Below are positions 7,741 through 17,298 of a DNA stretch of 64,000 bases, piece after piece. Source of the stretch: an uncultured Sulfitobacter sp. (GTDB lineage Bacteria; Pseudomonadota; Alphaproteobacteria; Rhodobacterales; Rhodobacteraceae). Made by a program: the position numbers and the translations under genes. Location: positions 62,001 to 126,000 of the forward strand of contig CAKZPD010000016.1 of assembly GCA_937138475.1 (NCBI GenBank). The letters run 5' to 3'. Within the stretch, counting starts at the first letter, position 1. Each line of letters starts with the position of its first letter. The notes below the pieces were generated by a model, which saw only the letters and a program-made list of their open reading frames with translations, was not told the origin of the DNA and did no database searches.

Positions 7741-9818
7741 GCCTTGACCAACGGCATGGCTTGCGGCGGGCAGTGCCGTTCGATCTGTTGCCGGATCTCG
7801 GCCTTGCGCAGCGGCTTGGTCAGATATTCATCCAGTCCCGCCATCATAATCTGATCGCGGTCCCCTTCCATTGCATGGGCGGTCAAGGCCACGATCGGAC
7901 AGCGGCCCCGGTCTTGGGTTTCAAGCGCGCGAATAGCTTGCGTGGCCTCTTTTCCATCCATCAGCGGCATTGAGATATCCATGAAAATAAGGTCGGGCGC
8001 AAAGCGTCTAAAGCCGGCGACGGCCTCGCGACCATTGTCGGCAAACTGAAGATCAATCGCCATATCCTGCACCATTTTGCGAAACACCAGCTGATTGGTT
8101 TTGTTGTCTTCGGCGGCCAAAACCCGCATCCGGCGCGGGGCGCCGCCCCCGTGGTCAAGCGCGCTCAGCTTGCTGAACAGCGCCTGGCGCGACAGGGGCT
8201 TTTGCAAAATGATGTGCGGGCCCTCAAGCGGGGCCACATCGCTTGGGTTCGCGGCCAGAACACAGATCGGCACGCCCTGTGCGTCGATCTTGGCCGCGGC
8301 GCCAGGCAGATGATCATGATCGAGCAGCACCAGATCGGCGCCCTGTTGCAGATGCGCCTGCGCGGCCTGACCGCCGTCGCAGACCGTCGCGCGCACCCCC
8401 GCCTGGGAAAAATGCCGAGCCCAGATCGCCGCGCTGCTGGGTTCGGCGTCAAGGACCAAAACATCGGCAAAGCCCAACGGCAGGCTGGGGGCATCATAGG
8501 CGCCACCATTGCGCAACGTGACCTTAAAGCCAAAGCACGACCCCTCGCCGGGGGTTGATGTCACCCAGACCTCGCCTTGCATCAATTCCACCAGCCGCGC
8601 GCAGATCGCCAGACCCAGACCCGATCCGTCAAACTGCCGGTTGCGTTCGTTTTCCACCTGATTGAATTCGCCAAAAATGTGGTCGATCTTGTCTTTGGGG
8701 ATGCCGATGCCGCTGTCCTCGACGCTGATGTGCAAGGTTGTCCGGGCGGTGGCTGCGTCGGGAACGCCGGTGACACGCACCAACACATGACCCTGGGCGG
8801 TGAATTTGACGGCGTTGCCAACCAGATTGGTGATCACCTGCCGCAGCCGGCCCGGATCGCCAATGAATTCCGCCGCCAGAAACAGATCATAATCCAGCGA
8901 CAGGCTAAGGCCTTTTGCGGTCGCGGCCGGCTGCATCAGCAAAAGCACCTCGTGGATGGCCTGTTCCAGATCAAAGGGCGCGGCCGCCAGATCAAGCTTG
9001 CCGGCCTCGATCTTGGAATAATCCAGAACATCGTTGATGATCACCAACAGCGCCTCGGCCGAACCTTTGATCGTATCGACAAACAAGGTTTGCTCGTCGC
9101 TTAGGGGGGTGTCTCGCAGCACCTCGGCCATGCCCAGAACGCCATTCATCGGGGTGCGGATTTCGTGGCTCATGTTCGCCAAGAACGCGGATTTGGCACG
9201 GTTCGCATCTTCGGCGATCTGGCGGGCCTCGCGCAGCTCGGCCTCGTGGGCGACGTTGGCGGTGATGTTCAGCCCAAGCGAAACGATATCCCCATCCGGC
9301 CCGCGTTGGTCGATCATCTTGATGTATTCGCCATTCCACAGCTGAATCGTCACCGGCGGCGGTGCATCTTGTTGCAACCGCAGGGTCATCATCTGCCGCC
9401 AGGCGCCTGGGCCAAGATCGCCGGTATCCACGATACCTTCGTCGGTCAGCATTTGCAGGATCGTGACATAGTTGACCCCCGGCTTGATGATTTCCAACCC
9501 ATCGAACACCTGCAAATAGGCGCGGTTGGCCATGATCATTTCCTGATCGACGTTAAAGAATGCAAACCCGTCGCGGATGGTTTCAATAGATTGCCACAGA
9601 CGGCGTTCGGTGCGCTCGACCTGTTCCTGCGCCGCGCTCAGGTCGGATTTCACCCGCTGGTTTTCGGCCCGCGTGACAGTGATTTCATCGCTTAGGGCGC
9701 GGGCGTGTTTGTCCAGTTTGCGATTGGCCGCAAACAGCTCGGCCTGTTTCAGCTCAAGCAGTCGCTCGGCCGCCAGGCGGCCACGCCGTTCCTCTATCAA
9801 TCTGTTTGCAAGGCTCAT
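7725..9818 (-). CDS. Hybrid sensor histidine kinase with two receiver-type domains
   Basis: A 697-residue soluble hybrid kinase with no transmembrane segment. Residues about 1-80 are a charged coiled coil, and residues about 80-190 are a PAS-like sensor (IRDGFAFFNVDQEMIMANRAYL). The HisKA domain carries the phospho-accepting His near residue 218 (ANMSHEIRTPMNG). An ATPase domain follows with N, G1 and G2 boxes (NLVGNAVKFT, VEDSGIGIP, GSGLGLAI). A first receiver-like domain (VLVLDAEPSS, LVLLDHD) is divergent, and the final receiver is canonical (AAEDNKTNQ, FMDISMPLMDG, LTAHAM, TKPL). No response regulator or output gene adjoins it. It follows the moxR operon on the same strand with an 84-bp gap. 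The signal sensed is unknown. Confidence 0.85.
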   Translation of the reverse strand: MSLANRLIEERRGRLAAERLLELKQAELFAANRKLDKHARALSDEITVTRAENQRVKSDLSAAQEQVERTERRLWQSIETIRDGFAFFNVDQEMIMANRAYLQVFDGLEIIKPGVNYVTILQMLTDEGIVDTGDLGPGAWRQMMTLRLQQDAPPPVTIQLWNGEYIKMIDQRGPDGDIVSLGLNITANVAHEAELREARQIAEDANRAKSAFLANMSHEIRTPMNGVLGMAEVLRDTPLSDEQTLFVDTIKGSAEALLVIINDVLDYSKIEAGKLDLAAAPFDLEQAIHEVLLLMQPAATAKGLSLSLDYDLFLAAEFIGDPGRLRQVITNLVGNAVKFTAQGHVLVRVTGVPDAATARTTLHISVEDSGIGIPKDKIDHIFGEFNQVENERNRQFDGSGLGLAICARLVELMQGEVWVTSTPGEGSCFGFKVTLRNGGAYDAPSLPLGFADVLVLDAEPSSAAIWARHFSQAGVRATVCDGGQAAQAHLQQGADLVLLDHDHLPGAAAKIDAQGVPICVLAANPSDVAPLEGPHIILQKPLSRQALFSKLSALDHGGGAPRRMRVLAAEDNKTNQLVFRKMVQDMAIDLQFADNGREAVAGFRRFAPDLIFMDISMPLMDGKEATQAIRALETQDRGRCPIVALTAHAMEGDRDQIMMAGLDEYLTKPLRKAEIRQQIERHCPPQAMPLVKAQAAE

Positions 9819-9902
9819 CGCACGCTCCGCGGGGCGAGAATCTATTTGCCGTCAGGGTGACGACATCAGGTGAACAACTGCTTAAGCCGCAATGCGCTGT
9901 GT

Positions 9903-11945
9903 TTACGAAGGGCGCTCGCGGCGGCCCTCGATCCACCAGGCGGCCAGCAAAGCGCCCAACCCCACCATCAGCACCAGCCACGCAGGCAACAGCGGGCGGC
10001 GGGTTTGACCATGGGTTTCATAGGCCCCGCGCGGGGTGATGCCGATCCAGCCACGCCCGGCGCTTGGCCGGCCGGCGCGCACCTGCCGGATCTGCGGCAG
10101 CCCATCCTCCATGCGGGTGATGCTGGTGGCAAAGGGCGCAAGCATCGCGCCCGAGGCCACAGGCTGTTCATATTCGCGCGGTGTCGCGCTCCCTAATCCG
10201 ATCACCTGCCGCAAATCGCCGCTTTGCAACGTATATACCCCGATCTGATCGCTTTCAAAGCGGGCGCCAAAGCTGCCGGGGGCGTTGGCGTCCGGCGTCA
10301 GCGGCACCTCAAGGCGCTGTCCATCCGGCGCAATGATGCTGAGCGGGGACGGCGTCTGCGCCATGGTGCGCCGGGTGATCTGCACCGCACCGCCCAGATT
10401 CTCGGCGGTCAGGGCTTCTTCCTCAAGCTCTGGTTCTTTCATCATCCAATGGGCCAGTCGGCGCAGCAGCTCAAGCTGGGGCCCGCCACCCTCATAGCCC
10501 CGGCTCCATAACCATGCGTGATCTGACGCAAGCAGCGCCACGCGGCCCTGTCCCACGCGATCCAGCACCAACAGCGGCTTGTCATTGGCGCCGGTCATCA
10601 ACACTTGACCGCTTTGCGGGGTCATTTCGATTTGCCGCCACCAGCGCCCCCATTCCCCTGCCCCCGGCAAGCCGCGCGTGACCGGGTGGCGCAGGCCGTC
10701 CGGGGTGATTTGCGGCCGGAATGGCGCTGTGATCACCCGTGCGGTTGGCGCGGCCGGCAAGATCGTCTCAAGCGGGGTGCGAAAAATGCTGTCGGCACCG
10801 GCAAATTCCGGCCCCGCCGAAATCAGCACCGCCCCCCCGGTCTGAACATATTGCGCAACATTGGCCAGATAAGCGGATGGCAAAATACCCCGCCGTTTGA
10901 AGCGATCAAAGATAATCAGGTCAAAATCGTCGATTTTCTCAAGAAACAGCTCTCGGGTTGGGAAGGCGATCAGGGACAATTCCCCGACCGGCACGCCGTC
11001 TTGTTTATCCGGGGGGCGCAGAATGGTGAAATGCACCAGATCGACGGCGCTGTCAGACTTGAGCAGATTGCGCCAGGTGCGCCCGCCGGCATGCGGCTCT
11101 CCTGAGACCAGCAGCACCCGCAGGCGATCGCGAATTCCGTTGATTTCAATCAGCGCGGTGTTGTTGCGGTCTGTCAGCTCATCTTGGTGCGGCGGGACGG
11201 TAAGTTCGATCACATTGCGGCCACCATGCGGCAACACAAACGGCAGATCCAGATCCTGACCCAGCGGCACCTGAACCCGTTGTGGCGGCGCGCCGTTCAC
11301 GGCGATATCCAGCAGCGCGTGGGATTGGCCCGGCCCGGCCCCCGTATCGTCCAGCCGCAAGGTCAGGCGGGTTTCTTCGTTGATGATGGCAAAGGCCGGG
11401 GCGTTTGTCACACGCAGACGGCGATCCCAGTCGCTGGCCTGCCCGCTGAGCAGCACATGAAACGGCGCGGGCAAAGCCGCCGGCGCGCTGGCCGGGTCAT
11501 GCAGCTGGCCATCGGTCAGGGCGATGATGCCGGCGATACGCCCGGCCGGTTCGGCCGCAAGGGCGGCATTGATCGCCCCCCAAAGATGGGTGCCGGCCTG
11601 CCCGCCGTCCGCCAGGCGGATTTCCTTGACCGTCAGGCCAGGGCGGGTCAGTTTCGCGGTGATCGCTGCGGCGGTTTGCCCTGTCTGGTCGGGGCGTCCG
11701 GCCAGACGGTTGCTGGCGCTGTCGTCCACAGCCAAAAGCACGATGTCATCCAGCGGCTGGCGCTGCTCTTGCCGCAGGTCGGGGCCAAGCAGGGCGGCAA
11801 TGACCACCGCGCCCGCCAACGCCCGCCACCCCGCGCCGCCAAGCCCGCGCATCGCAGCAAACATAGCAGCCCCAAGCGCCGCGCCGCCCAGCAGCGCAAT
11901 CACCCAAAGCGGCAGCGCCGGGTTCAATGTCAACGTCGCATTCAT
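9903..11945 (-). CDS. Membrane-anchored VWA/glutamine-amidotransferase-like protein of the moxR operon
   Basis: A 680-residue protein with two or three N-terminal membrane segments (about residues 13-65) and one near the C-terminus (PAWLVLMVGLGALLAAWWIEG). The middle part is expected in the periplasm or exposed at the membrane. A MIDAS-like VDDSAS motif lies just after the N-terminal segments and a domain resembling class I glutamine-amidotransferase folds (IIFDRFKRRGILP, LLASDHAWLWSRGYEGGG) lies further on. No catalytic Cys triad is evident. It is the last gene of the four-gene moxR operon, joined to the DUF4159 gene by a 4-bp ATGA overlap. The exact biochemical role is not known. Confidence 0.7.
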   Translation of the reverse strand: MNATLTLNPALPLWVIALLGGAALGAAMFAAMRGLGGAGWRALAGAVVIAALLGPDLRQEQRQPLDDIVLLAVDDSASNRLAGRPDQTGQTAAAITAKLTRPGLTVKEIRLADGGQAGTHLWGAINAALAAEPAGRIAGIIALTDGQLHDPASAPAALPAPFHVLLSGQASDWDRRLRVTNAPAFAIINEETRLTLRLDDTGAGPGQSHALLDIAVNGAPPQRVQVPLGQDLDLPFVLPHGGRNVIELTVPPHQDELTDRNNTALIEINGIRDRLRVLLVSGEPHAGGRTWRNLLKSDSAVDLVHFTILRPPDKQDGVPVGELSLIAFPTRELFLEKIDDFDLIIFDRFKRRGILPSAYLANVAQYVQTGGAVLISAGPEFAGADSIFRTPLETILPAAPTARVITAPFRPQITPDGLRHPVTRGLPGAGEWGRWWRQIEMTPQSGQVLMTGANDKPLLVLDRVGQGRVALLASDHAWLWSRGYEGGGPQLELLRRLAHWMMKEPELEEEALTAENLGGAVQITRRTMAQTPSPLSIIAPDGQRLEVPLTPDANAPGSFGARFESDQIGVYTLQSGDLRQVIGLGSATPREYEQPVASGAMLAPFATSITRMEDGLPQIRQVRAGRPSAGRGWIGITPRGAYETHGQTRRPLLPAWLVLMVGLGALLAAWWIEGRRERPS

Positions 11946-14770
11946 TGGCCCAACCGATCCAGCAGCGCCGGGATATGAACCTGATCCGATTTATAGTTCC
12001 CGGTCAGCACATGCATCACCAGATTAACCCCGAACCGAAACGCCAGTTCGCGCTGGCGTTCGCCTGACAGGCCGCGCCCGATCGGGGCGAAAAAGCTGCC
12101 ATCGCGGCGCATCGCCCAAGCCGAGGCCCAATCATTCCCCCCGATCACCACGGGTGTGACGCCGTCGTTCAGCTGGCGAAACGGCTGCCCGCTTGTTGTG
12201 CGGCTTCCCGCAATCGGGGCCTCGACCCAGATATCGCGGCTGGTGTAGCGACCCGGAAAATCCTGCAGCAAATAAAAGGTCCGGGTCAGGATATGATCCG
12301 CCGCCAGCGGCGCCAGCGGGGGGATATCAAGCGGCGCGGCCAGCGCTTGCAATTTGCGGGCATTGGCGCCCGGTCCTGTCGTGCTGCCTTGGCGGGCCGG
12401 GCCGGACAACTGGGCAATATCCCCATCGCGGGTATCAAAAAAGATCATCCCCCCATGGCGCAGATAGGCGTTCAGCTTGGCATAGGCCTGGGCGCTGGGG
12501 GTCGGCTGATCGGGGGTGATCGGCCAATACAGCATCGGAAAGAACGCCAGCTCGTCCGTTTCAAGGTTGACCCCGATCGGCAGGGCCGGCTCAACCGAGG
12601 TGCGGAAGAACAGAGTTTCGGACAGGCCAAACAGCCCCGCCCGCGCCAGATCGTCAAGCGGCGCGTTGCCGGTCAGGACATGCGCCAGAACCAGATCGCC
12701 CGTGGCCCTTTGTGCCAGCGGATCAACCGGCTGCGCGTGGCTTGGCGCGGATGGCAACAACAGGCCCATGCTCAGGCTCAGCGCCCCCCCCAGAAGCGGC
12801 GCAACAAGGCGCCCGCCAAGGGCAAGCGTCGCAGACACATCCAGCGCAAGAAGGGCCAGCGCCATCCCCAAAAGCATCCCGCCCAGGGGGCGCGGCGGCG
12901 CATCGCCTTGCAAAACCACCCCATCGGGCCACGCCGCCGGGGTCAGCGGGTCATCGTGGTCAACCACATTGCGGGCGATTTGTTGCTCACCATTCCGGTA
13001 CCGTCCGGGCCAAAGATCCGGACCCAGCGGCGCCGCCACCAAATCCGGCCCGGCAACGCCTTTGCGCTGCCCGGCGGGAAGGGGGCTGCCAAAACCATCC
13101 AGCACCGATTGCGGGGCCCAGACGGTGCCCTCAAGGCTTTGTGCGCTGGGGCGCTGGGCCGGGGCGCTGACGGCAAGCCGTTCCAGCATCTGAACAAAAA
13201 GCCCCGACAGCGGCAGGTTTGACCATTCGCCGGTGGCGGTTACATGAAACAACACCACCTGACCCTGCCCCAGCGGCGCCCGTGTCACAAGGGGCGTGCC
13301 ATCCGCAAGCGCCGCGATCACCGCATCGGCAAGGGCCGGACCCGGCTGGGCGATCACCTGCGCGCGCACGCGGATGTCATCGGGGATCTGCAAGCCCCAG
13401 AACGGCGAGGCGGGCGAAAACGGCGCCAATGCCTTTGGGGTTCCCCAGCTTAGGGCGCCGCCGATATCGCGCCCCCCGGCCCGCAGCGGCACCGGCAGCA
13501 GCGCGCTGCCCACGAATTCCCCCGATCCCAGGCCGGGGGCCGGATCAGTCGCGCCGCCCGGCACCGGGCCGCCGGGCTGGGCCGCCAGACGCGGCCCGGC
13601 AAATCGCAGCAACACCCCGCCGCGCGACACCCAAGCGGCAAGGGCCTTTGCTTCGGCTGGGGGCAGCTGCGCCACATCGGCCAGAATGATCACATCGGGG
13701 TTGGCGGGCAATGCCGTGCCAAGCGGCAGATCCAGCAAGGTCGCATTCGGGGACAAGGCCCGATCCAGATAATAGAGCGGCGACAACAGCTGCGGCCCCT
13801 CGCGGTTGGATTGTCCCGCCACCAAGGCAATCTTGCGCCGTTGTAGCGCGTCATCGGCCAATTGCACCGCCCCGGCCGAGCGCTGCCCCTCAAGCGCGAA
13901 AAAGCGGATACGGGCGCGCAGCTCGGCCGGGACGGTCAGGCGCTGAACGACGCGGTCTTGCCCGGCGGCAAAGCGCAAATCATGCGTTGACAAGACCGCC
14001 GGGTTGCCCGCCGGATCAAGGCCATGCACCATCAACCGCACGCTTTGCGGCCCGGCCAAGGTCGGCAATCGCAGGGCGCTGATCTCAATCGTGCCGTCGA
14101 CCAGCTGTGGCGGGGCCAAAGCCACCGGGGCGTTTGGCGGTTGCAACACCCGAACCTGACCGCGCTGGGACAAGCGATCAAGCAACGCGGCGCGGCCTGC
14201 AAAATCAACCCCATCGGAAACCCACAACGTATCAAACGCGATGTCGTCCGGAACAAGCGCCAGCGCCTGTTCAGCATTGGCCAGCCAAGGCATCGGCGGC
14301 GCGATCGGACCGGCGCCGGGGCTGGCGGGTTGAAACACCAATGGGGCCGGCGGGGCGGTCAGGGACAAGATCGCAGTTTGGCGCCCGGTGCGCACGGCCT
14401 CGGCCCAATGGGCCGCCAGCGTCTTTTGCCGTTCGGGCCAATCCGCCGCACCGGGCCAGCCGTTGTCGATCACAATCAACAGGGCGGCAGGGCGGTCGCC
14501 GCCGGGGGCCGGGTTCAGCACCGGACCGGCCAGGCCCAGAATGATCAACCCGGCAATCGCTGCCCGCAACACCAACAGCCACAGCGGCGTGCGATCCACG
14601 ACCGCCTGCGCATCTTGCAGCCCCAGCAGCAAGCCCACCCCGGCAAAACGCCGGCGCACCGGCGCGGGCGGCAATGCACGCAGCACAAACCAGATCACCG
14701 GCAAGATCAGCAACGCCAAAAGCAGCCACGGCGCACCAAAGCCAAGGCCAAGACCGAACGCCGCAGTCAT
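11942..14770 (-). CDS. BatA-type N-terminal / DUF4159 membrane protein
   Basis: A 942-residue protein. The N-terminus (LGFGAPWLLLALLILPVIWFVLRALPPAP) is the aerotolerance-regulator (BatA) N-terminal module with two membrane segments. It is followed by a VWA-like region whose metal site is degraded (VIDNGWPGA instead of DxSxS). A second membrane pair lies near residues 635-680. The C-terminal 240 residues, from TGDLVLAHVLTGN through MLYWPITPDQ to FGVNLVMHVLTGNYKSDQVH, match DUF4159 (PF13709). It overlaps its neighbours by 4 bp on both sides (14767-14770 and 11942-11945), which suggests strict co-translation. In other bacteria such genes accompany MoxR ATPases, and a role in envelope protein maturation is inferred, not shown. 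Confidence 0.8.
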   Translation of the reverse strand: MTAAFGLGLGFGAPWLLLALLILPVIWFVLRALPPAPVRRRFAGVGLLLGLQDAQAVVDRTPLWLLVLRAAIAGLIILGLAGPVLNPAPGGDRPAALLIVIDNGWPGAADWPERQKTLAAHWAEAVRTGRQTAILSLTAPPAPLVFQPASPGAGPIAPPMPWLANAEQALALVPDDIAFDTLWVSDGVDFAGRAALLDRLSQRGQVRVLQPPNAPVALAPPQLVDGTIEISALRLPTLAGPQSVRLMVHGLDPAGNPAVLSTHDLRFAAGQDRVVQRLTVPAELRARIRFFALEGQRSAGAVQLADDALQRRKIALVAGQSNREGPQLLSPLYYLDRALSPNATLLDLPLGTALPANPDVIILADVAQLPPAEAKALAAWVSRGGVLLRFAGPRLAAQPGGPVPGGATDPAPGLGSGEFVGSALLPVPLRAGGRDIGGALSWGTPKALAPFSPASPFWGLQIPDDIRVRAQVIAQPGPALADAVIAALADGTPLVTRAPLGQGQVVLFHVTATGEWSNLPLSGLFVQMLERLAVSAPAQRPSAQSLEGTVWAPQSVLDGFGSPLPAGQRKGVAGPDLVAAPLGPDLWPGRYRNGEQQIARNVVDHDDPLTPAAWPDGVVLQGDAPPRPLGGMLLGMALALLALDVSATLALGGRLVAPLLGGALSLSMGLLLPSAPSHAQPVDPLAQRATGDLVLAHVLTGNAPLDDLARAGLFGLSETLFFRTSVEPALPIGVNLETDELAFFPMLYWPITPDQPTPSAQAYAKLNAYLRHGGMIFFDTRDGDIAQLSGPARQGSTTGPGANARKLQALAAPLDIPPLAPLAADHILTRTFYLLQDFPGRYTSRDIWVEAPIAGSRTTSGQPFRQLNDGVTPVVIGGNDWASAWAMRRDGSFFAPIGRGLSGERQRELAFRFGVNLVMHVLTGNYKSDQVHIPALLDRLGQ

Positions 14771-15639
14771 CGCCTGTCACCGGCAAGCGCGTGATACAGC
14801 CACAGCAGCGCCGACTGGGCACTGCGGTCGGTGCGGTGCACCCCAAACTGCCACCCCGCCCGGTCGGCCAGCCCCGCCAATGTCTCTTGCCGCTGGTGCA
14901 GGCGCGCGCAATAGCGGGCCCTAAGGTCAGACGCCTTTAGGGTCTTGTGACGGACCTGCCCCGAGGGGCTTTCGAAATGGGTGCGCCCCTGAAAGGGAAA
15001 GGTTTCCTCGGCCGGGTCAAGGATTTGGTAAAGCACGCCGCGCCCACCGCGCGCCGCCGACTGGGCCACAACCGCGCGGATCCCTTCAAGATCGCCCAGA
15101 AAATCGGAAAATAGGATCAGGGTCGATCCGGCGGGCACCGCGGCGGCGTCCAAGGTTGCGTGGTCTTGGGGCACCGCGTCCATCAGGGCGTTTGCCAAAG
15201 GGGCAATCTGTGCCCTGCCACGGCGCGGCGCCAATGTCCCGGCATGGCCCACGCGTTCTCCGCCCTGGATCAACAAGATCGCACAGGCCAGCGCCAAAAG
15301 CTGCGCGCGCCCGGCTTTGGTTGGCGCGCCCTTGCCCGAGGCAAAGCGCATCGCGGCCCCCGGATCGACCCAGATCACCACCGATTGGGCGATCTGCCAT
15401 TCGCGCTCTCTTACATATTCGGCATCGCCCATGGCCGATCTGCGATGGTCGATCAGACGGCGGCTGTCCAAAGGCTGGGCTGCGCGGTATTGCCAGAAAT
15501 CATCGCCGGCGCCGGCGCGCCGCCGGCCGTGGCTGCCGGGCATCACCGCAAGGGCCAGATGTTCGGCGCTGGCCAAAAGCGGCGGCAAATGGGCGGCCAA
15601 CCCATGCGCCTGTGCGCCAAGGGATGGCCCGGCGGTCAT
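14767..15639 (-). CDS. DUF58 domain-containing protein
   Basis: A 290-residue soluble protein of the DUF58 family (PF01882), which contains a von Willebrand A-like fold and is usually encoded next to a MoxR ATPase. The family signature SRRLIDHRRSAMGDAEYVREREWQ is present. The usual DxSxS metal site is VDPGAAMRF here, so metal binding may be lost. The segment TLILFSDFLGDLEGI matches the later VWA strands. The start overlaps the moxR stop as ATGA (15636-15639) and the end overlaps the DUF4159 start by 4 bp. The partner in function is presumably MoxR. Confidence 0.85.
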   Translation of the reverse strand: MTAGPSLGAQAHGLAAHLPPLLASAEHLALAVMPGSHGRRRAGAGDDFWQYRAAQPLDSRRLIDHRRSAMGDAEYVREREWQIAQSVVIWVDPGAAMRFASGKGAPTKAGRAQLLALACAILLIQGGERVGHAGTLAPRRGRAQIAPLANALMDAVPQDHATLDAAAVPAGSTLILFSDFLGDLEGIRAVVAQSAARGGRGVLYQILDPAEETFPFQGRTHFESPSGQVRHKTLKASDLRARYCARLHQRQETLAGLADRAGWQFGVHRTDRSAQSALLWLYHALAGDRR

Positions 15640-16643
15640 GCCGCGTCCTGCGTTCCAAGGCGCGCCGCCACCGTGCGCGCGATCAACCCGGCCACATCAT
15701 CCCCCTGGGCCCGTGCCGCAAACCCAAGCGCCATGCGATGCGACAGCGCAGGATAGGCCATATCCGCCACGTCATCCACATTGGGAACAAGCCGCCCACC
15801 CAGCAAAGACCGGGCGCGCACCGCCATCATCAGCGCCTGCGCCGCGCGCGGCCCCGGCCCCCAAGCGACATTCTGCTGAACATAGTCGCTGGCCAGCGCA
15901 TCTTGGGGGCGCAGCGCCCGCACCAGATCCAAGATCGCCTCGACCACGCTGTCGCCGACCGGCATGGCCCGCAAGACGCGCTGAGCGGCCAAAAGGTCTG
16001 CGGCGCTGAACACTGGCGGGGATGCGGCGTGATCGTTGCTGGTGGTGGCCAGCAAAATTTCGCGTTCGGTCTGACGTTCGGGATAGGGCACATCAATGCG
16101 CAACAAGAACCGGTCAAGCTGGGCCTCTGGCAACGGATAGGTGCCCTCTTGCTCAATCGGGTTTTGCGTGGCCAGCACATGGAACGGCGCCCCAAGCGGG
16201 CGATTGATCCCGGCGACCGTCACCACCTGTTCCTGCATCGCCTGCAACAGCGCCGATTGTGTCCTGGGCGAGGCCCGGTTGATTTCATCCGCCATCAAAA
16301 GCTGGCAAAAAATCGGCCCCTCGACAAAACGAAAGCGCCGCTGGCCGTTGGCATCGGTATCCAGCACCTCAGAGCCAAGAATATCGGCCGGCATCAGATC
16401 GGGGGTGAATTGCACCCGATTGGCCCGCAGCCCCATCACCGTGGCCAATGTTTCAACCAAGCGCGTCTTGCCAAGACCCGGCAATCCAATCAAGACCGCA
16501 TGCCCCCCCCCCAGCAGCGCACAAAGGGCCAATTCAACGACACGTTCCTGGCCAATGAACTGTTTGCTGATGGATTGCCGCGCCAAGGCAAGCTGTGTTC
16601 CCAGGGTCTCCATTTCGCCAATCAGGTCTTCCGCTTCGCTCAT
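15636..16643 (-). CDS. moxR: MoxR family AAA+ ATPase
   Basis: A 335-residue AAA+ ATPase. Walker A (LIGLPGLGKTRLV), Walker B (LLMADEINRASPRTQSALLQAMQE), sensor 1 (VLATQNPIEQEGTYPLPEAQLDRF) and sensor 2 (PGPRAAQALMMAVRA) are intact. MoxR proteins act as chaperones that mature or activate partners, often through VWA proteins. The ATG at 16643 is chosen because AGGAG sits 9 nt upstream and the protein then begins MSEAEDLIGEME. The frame stays open further upstream, but without family similarity. It leads the operon with DUF58, DUF4159 and the 680-residue membrane protein, all joined by 4-bp overlaps. Confidence 0.92.
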   Translation of the reverse strand: MSEAEDLIGEMETLGTQLALARQSISKQFIGQERVVELALCALLGGGHAVLIGLPGLGKTRLVETLATVMGLRANRVQFTPDLMPADILGSEVLDTDANGQRRFRFVEGPIFCQLLMADEINRASPRTQSALLQAMQEQVVTVAGINRPLGAPFHVLATQNPIEQEGTYPLPEAQLDRFLLRIDVPYPERQTEREILLATTSNDHAASPPVFSAADLLAAQRVLRAMPVGDSVVEAILDLVRALRPQDALASDYVQQNVAWGPGPRAAQALMMAVRARSLLGGRLVPNVDDVADMAYPALSHRMALGFAARAQGDDVAGLIARTVAARLGTQDAA

Positions 16644-16699
16644 GACTTGTTGCTCCTGTGGCATATGTGGTTTGATGCAATCTATCGCGGAACCTGAGA

Positions 16700-17290
16700 A
16701 TGGCAAAAACAATGAGCGGACAAAAAAGCGTGACACCATCGGCAGAAAGCCTCGCGGCCTCGATTGCGGCCACCAAAACGCGCGGTTTACCGCCGGTGCA
16801 TCTGTGGAACCCACCGTTTTGCGGCGATCTGGATATGCGCATCGCCCGCGACGGCACATGGTTTTACGAAGGCACGCCGATTGGGCGGCCCGGCCTTGTC
16901 CGGCTGTTTGCGTCGATTCTCAAGAAAGAAGACGACAAGTTCTTTCTGGTGACCCCCGTGGAAAAGGTCGGGATCACAGTGGATGACGCGCCCTTTGTCG
17001 CCGTCGATTTTGAAGCCACAGGCAGCCAGCGCGATCAGGTTTTGACCTTTACCACCAATATCGGCGACAGCGCCGTGGCAGGCCCAAATCACCCCTTGCG
17101 CGTCGTGCGGGATCCGCAAACCGGCGAGCCGGCGCCCTATGTCTTGATCCGCGCCGGTCTTGAGGCGCTGATAGACCGCAAAAGCTTTTATCGGCTGGTG
17201 GAACTGGGCTGTCATCACCAAGATTGGTTCGGGGTCTGGTCCGCCGGTGAATTCTTCCAGATCATACCGTCCAAGGATTTGCCCGGCTAA
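16700..17290 (+). CDS. DUF1285 domain-containing protein
   Basis: A 196-residue protein of the DUF1285 family (PF06938). Conserved stretches are visible: VHLWNPPFCGDLDMRIARDGTWFYEGTPIGRPGLVRLFASIL (residues about 33-74), KFFLVTPVEKVGI and DAPFVAVDFEA. The function of this family is unknown, and structures have a CASH/IspD-unrelated small alpha-beta fold, so I give no role. The gene is divergent from moxR with a 56-bp gap, and in many alphaproteobacteria the two are neighbours. Its end is 8 bp from the convergent aldehyde dehydrogenase gene, with no terminator between. Confidence 0.85.
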   Translation: MAKTMSGQKSVTPSAESLAASIAATKTRGLPPVHLWNPPFCGDLDMRIARDGTWFYEGTPIGRPGLVRLFASILKKEDDKFFLVTPVEKVGITVDDAPFVAVDFEATGSQRDQVLTFTTNIGDSAVAGPNHPLRVVRDPQTGEPAPYVLIRAGLEALIDRKSFYRLVELGCHHQDWFGVWSAGEFFQIIPSKDLPG

Positions 17291-17298
17291 GACACGGA

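Noticed and set aside
16644-16859. N-terminal extension of moxR
   Set aside because: The frame is open but overlaps the divergent DUF1285 gene, has no family similarity, and the start at 16643 has a good ribosome-binding site.
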